Assembly: GCA_017432005.1 (NCBI GenBank)
Contig: JAFRKA010000016.1
Coordinates: forward strand, 62,001 to 126,000
Direction: 5' to 3'
Source: Erysipelotrichaceae bacterium
Lineage (GTDB): Bacteria; Bacillota_I; Bacilli_A; Erysipelotrichales; Erysipelotrichaceae
Length of the DNA: 64,000 nt
Of this stretch, positions 15,843 to 24,692 are shown one piece after another (position 1 is the first letter of the stretch; every line of letters begins with the position of its first letter). The position numbers were made by a program, and so were the translations under genes. Below the pieces are notes generated by a model. It was not told the origin of the DNA. It worked only from the letters and a program-made list of their open reading frames with translations, and ran no database searches.

Positions 15843-16778
15843 TCATTTTGTGATATTCAGTTCCTTAAGCATCTCCTCTTCAGAGGCGAGATGGCCGTCA
15901 TAGAGCGATACCAGCCAATCGTTGGCATCATCAGGCATGATATCTTTGGCATTGTCAAAGGCAGCCGGATCATCGATATGTGTCGCTACTGCTCTGTAGA
16001 TCTCGCTTAGACGGGCCTTGCCGATACTATAGCCTTTGTCAGGCATGAAACCAGATCCGTTAGAAGACCAGTAATAGATGATCGCATCTTTCTTCCAGGT
16101 CTCATCGATGATCTCTTTCATGTCCAGGAAGATGACAATATGTCCTCTTTCGGAGTGTTCATCATCAGCGCCGATATAGCGGTTCCAGAAAAGTTTCAGG
16201 ATATCGCCCGGTTCGACATTTCTCCAGGCTTCATAGTATTCGTCTTTTGAGCTGTATTCATATCTTGGAGCCAGATAGGTATTGGTTCCGGCTTTAAGTT
16301 CATTGATCAGTACCGCCAGTCCCGGACCGTTGGCATTGGCTCTGCCCCAGCAGCCTTCTCCGTCGCCCTGGATGCGCCATTTGCGATCTTCAACGGTATA
16401 GGGCTTGAGGTTCTCCCAGGCTTCATAGGAGATACGGTTATCCTGATCCCAGTCTTTCAGCGATTTCAGTAAGGCGATATAGACCGCTGAGGAACAGAAA
16501 GAGGGATTGGCTTTACTCATGTCGATCTTCACTTTGCCGTCATCAAGGATCACCGCCTGATCGAGTCCCTGCCAGGCGTCGTGTTCGAATTCTTCTTTTT
16601 CCTGTCTTCCGGCATAGAATCCGCCGCCGTCTTCCATAAGCATGACTGTTCTTAAAATGTAGTCATTGAAGGTGACTTCTTTCGGTATATCTTCGCTTGG
16701 TTTTTCTTCCTGTGTGACAGCGCAGGATACAAGAAAGACAAGCAGGATGACGGGCAGGATCTTCAGTTTTCTGAGCAT
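15843..16778 (-). CDS. Lipoprotein with NlpC/P60-like cysteine peptidase features
   Basis: The 311-residue product begins MLRKLKILPVILLVFLVSCA, a lipoprotein signal with Cys19 after LVS. The mature part contains ANPSFCSSAVYIALLKSL, a Cys at the start of a helix, and SERGHIVIFLD, a His in a strand, the order expected of NlpC/P60 or CHAP papain-like amidases acting on peptidoglycan. The full domain match is uncertain. The chosen start puts the signal peptide at the N-terminus; a longer ORF from 16811 would not. No Shine-Dalgarno is seen, but TATAAT lies 12 nt upstream (16796-16791), suggesting a nearly leaderless mRNA. It is divergent from the Y-polymerase gene. Confidence 0.65.
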   Translation of the reverse strand: MLRKLKILPVILLVFLVSCAVTQEEKPSEDIPKEVTFNDYILRTVMLMEDGGGFYAGRQEKEEFEHDAWQGLDQAVILDDGKVKIDMSKANPSFCSSAVYIALLKSLKDWDQDNRISYEAWENLKPYTVEDRKWRIQGDGEGCWGRANANGPGLAVLINELKAGTNTYLAPRYEYSSKDEYYEAWRNVEPGDILKLFWNRYIGADDEHSERGHIVIFLDMKEIIDETWKKDAIIYYWSSNGSGFMPDKGYSIGKARLSEIYRAVATHIDDPAAFDNAKDIMPDDANDWLVSLYDGHLASEEEMLKELNITK

Positions 16779-16790
16779 ATTATTGAAATA

Positions 16791-16839
16791 ATTATAACAG
16801 ATGATCCGCATGAAAGTTATTCAAGTATTGTGTTAGAAT
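16791..16839. promoter_or_regulatory. Divergent leaderless promoters (lipoprotein / Y-family polymerase)
   Basis: On the minus strand TATAAT at 16796-16791 lies 12 nt before the lipoprotein ATG. On the plus strand the extended -10 TGTTAGAAT at 16831-16839 lies 7 nt before the polymerase ATG at 16847, so transcription would start at or beside the A of the start codon. Neither gene has a usable Shine-Dalgarno. No LexA-like operator is visible. Confidence 0.6.
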
Positions 16840-16846
16840 ATAGGAA

Positions 16847-18343
16847 ATGGAAGAGAAGCAGAGGACTTATATAGCGATCGATCTGAAGTCTTTCTATGCC
16901 TCGGTAGAGTGTGTGGAAAAGGGTTTTGATCCGCTCGATACGAATCTGGTGGTAGCGGATGAGAGCCGGACTTCCAAGACGATCTGTCTGGCTGTCTCGC
17001 CTTCTTTAAAATCCTTCGGCGTTCCGGGCAGACCGCGTCTTTTTGAAGTGGAACAGATCGTCAAGCAGCTGAATGAGGAAAGGCGCAGAAAGGCTCCGGG
17101 AGGCGTTCTTTCAGGCAAATCAGCGCTTTTACACAGGCTGGAAGCTGACAGTTCACTGGCCATCGATTATGTCACAGCGATGCCCAGAATGGGCTTATAT
17201 ATCGAATTCAGTACGAAGATCTATGACATCTATCTGAAGTATGTATCCAAGGATGATATCCACATCTATTCCATCGATGAAGTCTTTATCGATGCGACGG
17301 ATTATCTCAATACTTATCGGATGACTGCCCATGAATTTGCGATGAAGATGATCGAAGATATCATGATCAATACCGGTGTCACGGCAACAGCCGGCATCGG
17401 AACGAATCTTTATCTGGCGAAAGTCGCAATGGACATCGTTGCCAAACACAAGAAACCGGACAAGGACGGAGTGCGGATCGCCGAGCTCGATGAGATGTCC
17501 TATAGAAAGATACTGTGGACACATGAGCCGCTGACTGATTTCTGGAGAGTCGGAAGAGGCATAGCGAAGAGACTGCTGAAATACAACATCCATACGATGG
17601 GCGATATCGCCGAATTTTCCTTGAGAGCTGACGGCGTCCTGTACGATGAGTTCGGCATCAATGCGGAACTGCTCATCGATCATGCCTGGGGATACGAACC
17701 GTGTACGATGAAAGACATCAAAGCCTATCGACCTGTCAGTAATTCCCTTAGTTCCGGTCAGGTCCTGATGGAACCGTATACTTTTGAAAAAGCCAAGGTA
17801 GTATGTAAGGAGATGATCGACAATCTCTGTCTCGATATGGTGGAGAAGGGACTGGTGACCGACAGTGTCGGACTGTGGATCAATTATGATTCATCCAATG
17901 ACCTGCGGGGTTATAAAGGTAAGATCGTCATGGATTATTACGGGAAAAGAACAGCCAAGCCAGCTAAGGGGACCGTACAGCTGGATGATTTCACATCCTC
18001 ATCAAGAACGATCACGGCTGCTCTGATGAAGGTATATGATCTCAACGTTGACCCGGCTCTGAAGATCAGACGTATCACCATCACTGCCAACCGGGTAATA
18101 TCCAAGAATATGGCAGTCAGTAAAATGAAAGTCAGGCAGTTCGATCTTTTCCATGATGCGAAAGAGACGGAAAAGCGCGATGAACAGCGTCAACAGGAAG
18201 AACTCAAGGAAGAGAATCTGGCTAAAGCCATCCTCGATATCAAACACCGTTTCGGCAAGAATATGATCCTCAAGGGGACCAACTTTGAAGATGGTGCGAC
18301 CGGCAGACAGCGCAACGAACAGATAGGCGGACACAAGGAATGA
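16847..18343 (+). CDS. Y-family DNA polymerase (UvrX/UmuC-like)
   Basis: A 498-residue translesion polymerase. The palm motifs are YIAIDLKSFYASVE (metal ligand Asp12) and IYSIDEVFIDAT (catalytic Asp-Glu); finger, thumb and little-finger regions follow. Near the C-terminus RQFDLF resembles a beta-clamp binding peptide. Such UvrX-like polymerases in Bacillota copy damaged DNA and are often paired with YolD, exactly as here: the YolD-like gene overlaps by 4 nt (ATGA). An extended -10 places the mRNA start at the ATG, so it is probably leaderless. Confidence 0.9.
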   Translation: MEEKQRTYIAIDLKSFYASVECVEKGFDPLDTNLVVADESRTSKTICLAVSPSLKSFGVPGRPRLFEVEQIVKQLNEERRRKAPGGVLSGKSALLHRLEADSSLAIDYVTAMPRMGLYIEFSTKIYDIYLKYVSKDDIHIYSIDEVFIDATDYLNTYRMTAHEFAMKMIEDIMINTGVTATAGIGTNLYLAKVAMDIVAKHKKPDKDGVRIAELDEMSYRKILWTHEPLTDFWRVGRGIAKRLLKYNIHTMGDIAEFSLRADGVLYDEFGINAELLIDHAWGYEPCTMKDIKAYRPVSNSLSSGQVLMEPYTFEKAKVVCKEMIDNLCLDMVEKGLVTDSVGLWINYDSSNDLRGYKGKIVMDYYGKRTAKPAKGTVQLDDFTSSSRTITAALMKVYDLNVDPALKIRRITITANRVISKNMAVSKMKVRQFDLFHDAKETEKRDEQRQQEELKEENLAKAILDIKHRFGKNMILKGTNFEDGATGRQRNEQIGGHKE

Positions 18344-18798
18344 AAGAAGAGTACAAGACTAAAGAAAAAGATCCGCACCGTTATGACAAGATCATGGATC
18401 TGCCTCATTTTGTTTCCAAAGACAGGAAGCATATGTCCAATTATGACCGCGCTGCGCAATTCGCGCCTTTTGATGCGCTGACCGGTTATGATGAAGCACT
18501 CGATGAGACAGCCAGGACGACCGATGACGAGATCTTCCTGGGCGAAAGTGAAGCTCTGGAACTGGACAGACGTTTCAGGATGATCGAAAAACATATAAAC
18601 GAAAGGCCGATCGTACAGATCCGCTATTTTGTTCCTGACCTGTACAAAGAAGGCGGTATGTATAAAACAGAGACCGTGACGATCAGACGTATCGACCTGG
18701 TGAACAGACAGCTGATCTCAGCCGATCGGAAAAGATATGACCTTGACTATATCACGGAAGCAGACGGCGAATGTTTCGATAAATGGGATCAGGAATGA
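18340..18798 (+). CDS. YolD-like protein
   Basis: A 152-residue protein with the YolD signature DRAAQFAPFDALTGYDEALDE and a beta-rich C-terminus (VTIRRIDLVNRQLISADRKRY). YolD-like proteins are regularly encoded beside UvrX-type Y-family polymerases in Bacillota and are thought to act with them in DNA damage tolerance. The 4-nt ATGA overlap shows translational coupling to the polymerase. The molecular function is not established. Confidence 0.85.
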   Translation: MKEEYKTKEKDPHRYDKIMDLPHFVSKDRKHMSNYDRAAQFAPFDALTGYDEALDETARTTDDEIFLGESEALELDRRFRMIEKHINERPIVQIRYFVPDLYKEGGMYKTETVTIRRIDLVNRQLISADRKRYDLDYITEADGECFDKWDQE

Positions 18799-18888
18799 TA
18801 TTGCCTGAACGAAATTAAAATGGTTAAATTAAAGTAACAATTCACCCGTATATTTTTAATTCGTATCAACACCCAAAGGAGAAAAAAG

Positions 18889-19257
18889 ATGAACAGATTG
18901 GAATACCGTTTCAGCTGTCTGGATGGAAATTATTTTTTCGTATGCGAAATGAGCGACACAGCTGTTTTCAAGATCGAGACCGATATCCCTGAACTGGAAA
19001 ATAAGGAAGGTCAGCTCGATGATGAGAAGAAGGAAGCTTTCATAAAAGAGTTGAAGGAAGCCGGGATCGAAAGATGGGAGAGGAACTACCATGGCGACTC
19101 AGCCATCGAAGATGCGGTGAAATGGTATGTGAAGTACAACGAAGATGACAGGGAATATGTTTCCGACGGTGAAGAATCATTTGAACCGTACAACTATGAA
19201 CATCTGATCAGAGCCCTGATGATCTGTGATGAGAAGGCAGAGTATTTTCTGATATAG
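18889..19257 (+). CDS. Hypothetical 122-residue protein upstream of rho
   Basis: A small acidic soluble protein (MNRLEYRFSCLDGNYFFVCE), not recognised. It has beta strands at the N-terminus and Trp/Tyr-rich helices later (GIERWERNYHG, AVKWYVKYNEDDREY). No signal peptide or metal motif is visible. The ribosome site AAAGGAG is strong, and rho starts 8 nt after its stop, so it is cotranscribed with rho. The 90-bp gap before it is AT-rich and holds nothing else clear. Confidence 0.65.
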   Translation: MNRLEYRFSCLDGNYFFVCEMSDTAVFKIETDIPELENKEGQLDDEKKEAFIKELKEAGIERWERNYHGDSAIEDAVKWYVKYNEDDREYVSDGEESFEPYNYEHLIRALMICDEKAEYFLI

Positions 19258-19264
19258 GTATCTT

Positions 19265-20611
19265 ATGAACAAAGAAGAACTGGAAAAACTGAAACTCAGT
19301 GAACTGAAGGAACTGGCGAAAGAGAATGATCTGAAGATCAGCGGTCTCAAGAAAGAGGAGATCGTCGCTTTGTTTACAGAAAAATATGCCGCTGAGGAAA
19401 AAGAGAAACAGACTGTAAAAGAAGAATACAAAGAAGACCGTGAAGTGCGGATCATCGGCAAGAAGGAAGCACCGGAGACGAGGGATGCTTCTTTGCCGGT
19501 CGAAGGTATCGTCACGGTCATGGAAGACGGCTACGGTTTCATCCGCGGCAAAAACTTTGAGACCGGTGATGACAACGTCTTCGTCTCTCCGACTTTCGTC
19601 AAGAAATTCCGTCTGCGTACCGGCGATCACATCATCGGCAAGAAAAGAGAAGCCAAAGACAATGAGCGCTACGGAGCTCTGATCTATATCGACAAGATAA
19701 ACTATCTGGATACGGAGATGATCAGATCGAGAGTATCTTTTGAAGATCTGACACCGGTCTTTCCTGATGAAAGGATCATCCTGGAAAGGCCAGGTGAGTC
19801 ACTGTCGATGAGAGTCATGGACCTGATCACGCCTATCGGCAAAGGCCAGCGCGGACTCATCGTCTCTCCGCCTAAGGCCGGTAAAACGACGATCTTAAAA
19901 GATATCGCTTTATCGATATTGAGGAACGATCCCAAGGCTCATCTGATCATCTTACTGATCGATGAAAGACCGGAGGAAGTCACGGATATCAGAGAGATCG
20001 TCAAAGGCGAGAACGTCATGATCGTCTATTCGACTTTTGACGAACAGCCTTCCAAACACAAATATGTCTCCGAGATGACGATCGAACATGCGAAGAGGAT
20101 GGTGGAAGCCGGTGAGGATGTCTATATCCTGCTGGATTCGATCACAAGACTTTCAAGAGCCTACAACCTCACGGAAGCATCTTCCGGCAAGACGTTATCC
20201 GGAGGACTTGATCCCAATGCGTTATACATGCCTAAGCGATTCTTCGGTGCGGCCCGCAAGACCAGAGAAAGAGGATCGCTGACGATCCTGGCGACAGCAC
20301 TGGTCGATACCGGTTCCAAGATGGATGATGTCATCTATGAGGAATTCAAGGGTACAGGAAATATGGAACTCATCCTGTCCAGAAAACTGCAGGAGAGAAG
20401 ACTGTTCCCGGCGATCGATATCGCCAAGTCCGGGACCAGAAGGGAAGATCTGCTTCTCAGCAAAGAGGAACAGATCGCCGTCAATATCATCAGAAGAGAT
20501 CTAATGAACTACTACCGTGACGATTCGATCGACGGACTGATCGATCTGTTTGTCAGGACGAAAGATAATGAAGCACTGGTGAAGGCGATCATCAGAAATC
20601 AGAGTACTTAA
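19265..20611 (+). CDS. rho: Transcription termination factor Rho
   Basis: A 448-residue hexameric RNA-dependent ATPase. It has an N-terminal helical Rho_N/SAP-like part ([24 protein letters not shown]), an acidic/basic linker, an RNA-binding cold-shock-like domain ([17 protein letters not shown]), and the ATPase core with Walker [16 protein letters not shown], Walker [18 protein letters not shown] and the R-loop region [19 protein letters not shown]. The size is close to the usual 420-450. It is immediately preceded by a small hypothetical gene. A short GC-rich hairpin follows. The expected rpmE partner is not adjacent. Confidence 0.95.
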   Translation: MNKEELEKLKLSELKELAKENDLKISGLKKEEIVALFTEKYAAEEKEKQTVKEEYKEDREVRIIGKKEAPETRDASLPVEGIVTVMEDGYGFIRGKNFETGDDNVFVSPTFVKKFRLRTGDHIIGKKREAKDNERYGALIYIDKINYLDTEMIRSRVSFEDLTPVFPDERIILERPGESLSMRVMDLITPIGKGQRGLIVSPPKAGKTTILKDIALSILRNDPKAHLIILLIDERPEEVTDIREIVKGENVMIVYSTFDEQPSKHKYVSEMTIEHAKRMVEAGEDVYILLDSITRLSRAYNLTEASSGKTLSGGLDPNALYMPKRFFGAARKTRERGSLTILATALVDTGSKMDDVIYEEFKGTGNMELILSRKLQERRLFPAIDIAKSGTRREDLLLSKEEQIAVNIIRRDLMNYYRDDSIDGLIDLFVRTKDNEALVKAIIRNQST

Positions 20612-20621
20612 AAATGACGGA

Positions 20622-20645
20622 GGGCTTCCACCCGGAAGCCCTTTG
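20622..20645 (+). terminator. Terminator hairpin after rho
   Basis: GGGCTTCC (20622-20629) pairs with GGAAGCCC (20634-20641) around ACCC, followed only by TTTG. The stem is strong but the T tract is short. Confidence 0.6.
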
Positions 20646-20735
20646 CCAAAAATGATTATCGTTTCGAAGCCGCAAGATGGCTTACAGCTTCATTCCTGAC
20701 TTAATTATAAAATATTAAGCAGCGCTTGTGAACAG

Positions 20736-20764
20736 GTCGTGCGTGTCTAGAGCACGACTTTTAT
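20736..20764 (+). terminator. Plus-strand terminator-like hairpin overlapping the nucleotidase stop
   Basis: GTCGTGC (20736-20742) pairs with GCACGAC (20752-20758), followed by TTTTATATTTT on the plus strand. It overlaps the 3' end of the convergent 5'-nucleotidase gene. It may finish readthrough from rho, or end a very short RNA. Confidence 0.5.
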
Positions 20765-22267
20765 ATTTTCTTTTTCTTCAAAATCGATGAAGTCTTTTTC
20801 TTTGATATATTCCATCACGATATCCGGAATGCTGCGGTCAAATTCTTTGACTGTTTCCGCATCCTTGAACATATCATAACCGCCGTTTCCGTTTGCCCTG
20901 AAAGAACTCATGGCGATCGTGAATTCATCTTCATCGTTTACAGGTTCACCGTTCCTGGTGAGCTCAGTTATTCTTTCACCGAGCGGATCAGATACTTTGA
21001 TCGTGTATTCAATGCCGTCTACCATGTCGTAGTTCTGATACAGGCGGACCGGTGTTTCAAAGCGCGGATTGATGATGATCTTTCCGTCTTTAGCCATCCA
21101 GAATTCAGCAGTCTTCTCCAGATATTCCTTCAGGATCTTGCCGTTGATCTTCTTGACGATCAGCGGATCAGCGAAGAAGAAGGTATTCATAAGGGAACGC
21201 AGCGTGATCTGTTTATCAAGACCGCGGACACCTTCATGTAAGGAAGTGGCGGCAAGATCGGCACCGCTGACTTCGACCAGGATCTTGTTTATGAGTGTCA
21301 CCAGCTGGCTTTTCTGCAGGTGAGCTTTATACTCGTCTCTGATGATCAGGTTGTGTTCGGTACGGCCTAATGGTGTATCCAGCCATTTGCGGACTTCATC
21401 TTCTTCTTTCTTACAGATGTTCATGACATCGTTATCTGGATCTTTATCGGCCGGTATCAGCGAAGGTGTCGTTTCACCTGTCTGTGTATCGATCTCGATC
21501 GAAGCGAGGTAAGAGCCGTTGGCTGCCGGCATCGTGTAGGCAACACCGTCAAGTTTGCCGCACATGGTCCGGTGCTGATGACCGGTCATGATCGCGCTCA
21601 GACCGCTGATCTGTCTGCACATATGGTAGGCTTCATTTTCGCCAACGCCTCCTTCAAGGGGTTCACCGGTCTCAGGATCGTTTTCAAAGCCGCCGTGATA
21701 GATACAGACGACATAGTCGGCTGCGATCTCCTCCTTGAGTTTTTGGACCAGTTTCTGCGCTGTCTCAAAGGCATCGGTGAAAGAGAAATGGATGAGCTTA
21801 TCGTGTGCTATCTGGTTTGAAACGCATTGTGAGGTCAGACCGAAGAGCGCCAGTTTCTTGCCTTCGATCGTCTTTATGACATATTCCGGACCGAGCAGCT
21901 GTCCGCGATAGAAAAAGTTGGCACACAGGCAGATCGCTCCGGTCGCATTAAGATGACGAAGCAGCGTTTCTTCACCGTATTCAAAGTCGTGATTGCCGGG
22001 AACGACATAGTCATAACGGATCTTTTTCATGACGGAAGAGATCGGGCAGAGCTCATCCTGTCGGGTACTGAAATGGTATCTGGTGAAGGCTGATCCCGCG
22101 ATCGTATCACCGTTGTCGATGATGATCGTATCATCATCACGGAGCGAATCGATCAGGGTCTTCAGCTTGGCAAAGCCTTCTTCGGCTTTTTCATTATCGC
22201 TGTAACGGTAAGGAAAAACGATACCGTGGATATCGGACGTGGAAAGGATCCTTATCTTGGTAATCAT
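20747..22267 (-). CDS. Cytosolic metallophosphoesterase/5'-nucleotidase
   Basis: A 506-residue two-domain enzyme. The N-terminal calcineurin-like metallophosphoesterase domain has the dimetal ligands STSDIHG, DNGDTIAGS, VPGNHDFEYG, CIYHGGFEND and TGHQHRTM; the C-terminal 5_nucleotid_C domain contains GNGGYDMF. It lacks a signal peptide, unlike the second, lipoprotein nucleotidase at 41731-43380, so it should act inside the cell or be exported otherwise. Substrates are probably nucleoside monophosphates or cyclic nucleotides. A TATAAT at about 22293-22288 (minus) and AGGGGGA precede the ATG. Confidence 0.88.
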   Translation of the reverse strand: MITKIRILSTSDIHGIVFPYRYSDNEKAEEGFAKLKTLIDSLRDDDTIIIDNGDTIAGSAFTRYHFSTRQDELCPISSVMKKIRYDYVVPGNHDFEYGEETLLRHLNATGAICLCANFFYRGQLLGPEYVIKTIEGKKLALFGLTSQCVSNQIAHDKLIHFSFTDAFETAQKLVQKLKEEIAADYVVCIYHGGFENDPETGEPLEGGVGENEAYHMCRQISGLSAIMTGHQHRTMCGKLDGVAYTMPAANGSYLASIEIDTQTGETTPSLIPADKDPDNDVMNICKKEEDEVRKWLDTPLGRTEHNLIIRDEYKAHLQKSQLVTLINKILVEVSGADLAATSLHEGVRGLDKQITLRSLMNTFFFADPLIVKKINGKILKEYLEKTAEFWMAKDGKIIINPRFETPVRLYQNYDMVDGIEYTIKVSDPLGERITELTRNGEPVNDEDEFTIAMSSFRANGNGGYDMFKDAETVKEFDRSIPDIVMEYIKEKDFIDFEEKENIKVVL

Positions 22268-22383
22268 AAATGCGTCCCCCTGTGTTCTATATGTTATTAT
22301 ATGAACAGAAACGTAAAAACGTAAAGGAAAGATAATAGACAGTTCTGTACAGCTGTGATCAGCTGACAGAGAAAGGAACAGAC

Positions 22384-23520
22384 ATGGATTTCAGACCCGT
22401 TAAAAAACTGGGCTTCGGCCTGATGAGACTGCCTTTGACAGATCCAAATGACTCTTCTTCGATCGATATCGAAGAACTCAAGAGGATGGTCGATCTGTTT
22501 ATGGAAAGAGGATTCACTTATTTCGATACAGCGTGGATGTACAACGGCTTTAAAAGTGAGAACGCCGCCAAGGAAGCACTGGTAGACCGCTATCCGCGTG
22601 AAAGCTTCACGCTGACGACGAAGCTGCATTCCGCTTTCATTGAAACAAAGGAAGATTGCGACAAGGTCTTCAACGAACAGCTGGCAAAGACCGGTGCCGG
22701 ATACTTTGATTACTATCTGATCCACGGCATCGAAGGGGATATGTTGCAGAAATATGAAGATCTGGATTGTTTTACCTGGCTTTTGGATAAGAAGAAAGAG
22801 GGACTGGTCAGACACTGCGGTTTCTCGTTCCACGATTCACCGGAACTGCTGGATAAGATCCTGACTGATCATCCGGAAATGGAATTCGTCCAGCTGCAGA
22901 TCAATTATCTGGATTGGGACAGTGAATGGATCAGATCGAGAAGATGTTACGAAACAGCCGTAAAACATAATAAGCCGGTTATCGTCATGGAACCGGTAAA
23001 AGGCGGAACACTGGCGAAGATCGTTCCGGATGCGGAGAAAGTCTTTAAAGATTATGATCAAAACAAGTCTTTACCGAGCTGGGCGATCAGATTCGCCGCC
23101 AGCCTGGATAATGTCATGGTGGTGCTTTCCGGCATGAGCAATCTTGCCCAGGTCGAAGACAATACGTCATTCATGCAGGAATTCGTGCCTTTGACTGAAG
23201 AAGAGAAGCAGATGTGCTTCAAAGTGGCAGAGATCATCAACTCCAAGGAAGCGATCGCCTGCACAGGCTGTCACTATTGTACGGAAGGCTGCCCGATGAA
23301 CATCTGTATCCCGGATTATTTCTCGCTGTACAACGAAGACATGCGTGAACATCTGGAAGAGAAGGGCTGGACGATCAATTTCTCCAACTATGAGACTTTG
23401 AACAAGAAGTTCGGCAAGGCATCCGACTGTATCCAGTGCGGACAGTGTGAAGGTGTCTGCCCTCAGCATCTTTCGATCATTGATTATCTCAAGGATGTCG
23501 CCAAGCACTTTGAACACTGA
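22384..23520 (+). CDS. Aldo/keto reductase with a C-terminal 4Fe-4S ferredoxin domain
   Basis: A 378-residue fusion. Residues 1-270 form an AKR barrel with the catalytic tetrad placed at YFDTAWMYN (Asp, Tyr), LTTKLH (Lys) and YYLIHGIE (His). The C-terminus carries Fe-S cysteine clusters CTGCHYCTEGCP and CIQCGQCEGVCP, so electrons may flow between NAD(P)H or ferredoxin and the substrate. This architecture is common in anaerobic Bacillota; substrates are usually unknown. AGAAAGGA precedes the start. Two small genes follow closely, the first after 2 nt. Confidence 0.9.
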   Translation: MDFRPVKKLGFGLMRLPLTDPNDSSSIDIEELKRMVDLFMERGFTYFDTAWMYNGFKSENAAKEALVDRYPRESFTLTTKLHSAFIETKEDCDKVFNEQLAKTGAGYFDYYLIHGIEGDMLQKYEDLDCFTWLLDKKKEGLVRHCGFSFHDSPELLDKILTDHPEMEFVQLQINYLDWDSEWIRSRRCYETAVKHNKPVIVMEPVKGGTLAKIVPDAEKVFKDYDQNKSLPSWAIRFAASLDNVMVVLSGMSNLAQVEDNTSFMQEFVPLTEEEKQMCFKVAEIINSKEAIACTGCHYCTEGCPMNICIPDYFSLYNEDMREHLEEKGWTINFSNYETLNKKFGKASDCIQCGQCEGVCPQHLSIIDYLKDVAKHFEH

Positions 23521-23522
23521 TA

Positions 23523-23756
23523 ATGAAATATAAGATCAAGGATAAAGAGCTTGTCTGGGATGAAGATCTCTCTGACAACAATCTTTATATCGAAGGTCTC
23601 TGGAACATGAAAGAGACCGTGGGGCATGACGAGTGCTGTGTGCTGCTGAGGATGATCGATGATGATTCATTCTATTTCGCGACATACAACGGAATGGGCT
23701 ATACGATGAAACTGGAAGAAGAACTGAAGTGTATAAAGAAACAGATGACCAGATAG
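23523..23756 (+). CDS. Hypothetical 77-residue protein
   Basis: A small acidic protein (MKYKIKDKELVWDEDLSDNN), not recognised, with alternating polar and aromatic residues suggesting a beta sheet followed by a C-terminal helix (KLEEELKCIKKQMTR). It starts 2 nt after the aldo/keto reductase stop without a strong ribosome site, so it is probably translated by coupling. The tyrosine phosphatase gene follows after 12 nt. Confidence 0.6.
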   Translation: MKYKIKDKELVWDEDLSDNNLYIEGLWNMKETVGHDECCVLLRMIDDDSFYFATYNGMGYTMKLEEELKCIKKQMTR

Positions 23757-23768
23757 AAAAGAGAATAT

Positions 23769-24542
23769 ATGAGGATAGATGAAAGATTTGATGATACGCT
23801 GAATTTCCGCGATATGGGCGGGCTTGAATGTAATGACGGCCGTCATATCAGGAAGGGTCTGTTTTACCGCGGAGCCGGTCTGTTTTACTTCAGTGAAGAA
23901 GAACTGAAAGAGTTTGAAAAACTCGGTATCCATACCATCATGGATCTCAGGAGCGGTATCGAGATCGAGAAAGAACCTGATCCCAGGATCGAAGGAGCCG
24001 ATTATATCGAACACAGCGGTCTCGTGGTGAAGGGTTCACAACAGATCGACTGGTCACCTAAGGGGATGAAGAAGATCGGCGGTGAAGCAGATGAACAGAT
24101 CGCAAAGATCAGCCACTACTACACGCTGATCGCTTTTAACAACGAAGCCTTCAGGCTGATGGTCAACGAGATTATAAACGATAGATTACCGATCTATCTG
24201 CACTGTGCTACCGGCAAGGACCGGACCGGTTTTGCGGCCGCAGTCGTGGGGATGCTTCTGAATGTCAAAGAAGAGGAGATGAAGAAGGATTATCTTCTCA
24301 GCAACGTCTTCCGCAAAAGAGTCATCGACAAAAATCTGGAAGAGGTCAAAGACATCGCCGTCGAACATCCGGAGATCAATTTCCTCATTGAGCTGCAGGA
24401 CGGCGTCAGGGAAGAGATCTTTGATGTCTTCATCGATTCGGTAAGAAAAAAATACGCTTCTTTCGATGAATATATCATGAAAGAATACGGTATTTCGGCT
24501 GAAAAACTGGCTGAGATCAGGGACAGATATCTGGAAAAATGA
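23769..24542 (+). CDS. Tyrosine/dual-specificity protein phosphatase (Y_phosphatase3 type)
   Basis: A 257-residue cysteine phosphatase with the P-loop LHCATGKDRTGFAAAV (nucleophile Cys, conserved Arg) and the N-terminal family block NFRDMGGL. Bacterial members of this class remove phosphate from protein tyrosine or from phosphoinositide-type substrates. No signal peptide is visible, so it is cytosolic. It is the last gene of the reductase-small gene-phosphatase operon. Confidence 0.87.
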   Translation: MRIDERFDDTLNFRDMGGLECNDGRHIRKGLFYRGAGLFYFSEEELKEFEKLGIHTIMDLRSGIEIEKEPDPRIEGADYIEHSGLVVKGSQQIDWSPKGMKKIGGEADEQIAKISHYYTLIAFNNEAFRLMVNEIINDRLPIYLHCATGKDRTGFAAAVVGMLLNVKEEEMKKDYLLSNVFRKRVIDKNLEEVKDIAVEHPEINFLIELQDGVREEIFDVFIDSVRKKYASFDEYIMKEYGISAEKLAEIRDRYLEK

Positions 24543-24598
24543 GATTATGTGATCATTTCTTCCGGTAAGGTGAAAATAATCGAAAAATAGTGCCAAAA

Positions 24599-24634
24599 AA
24601 CGCTCTGAAGGTGTATCCACAGAGCGTTATTTCT
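24599..24634. terminator. Bidirectional terminator after the phosphatase gene
   Basis: AACGCTCTG (24599-24607) pairs perfectly with CAGAGCGTT (24620-24628). The minus side has six T's and the plus side TTATTTC. It separates the phosphatase operon from the Phn-type transporter operon. Confidence 0.7.
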
Positions 24635-24692
24635 GGTAGTATTATTATGTGCTGATCAAACAGCACGACTACAAATATAGAAGGAGAGAAAA

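Noticed and set aside
16800..16846. LexA/SOS operator before the Y-family polymerase
   Set aside because: No CGAACatatGTTCG-like palindrome is present; only an extended -10 promoter was seen.
22278..22302. TGTTC-N15-GAACA inverted repeat between the nucleotidase and reductase genes as a regulator site
   Set aside because: The inner part is mismatched and the repeat coincides with an AT-rich -10 region of the minus gene; too weak to call.
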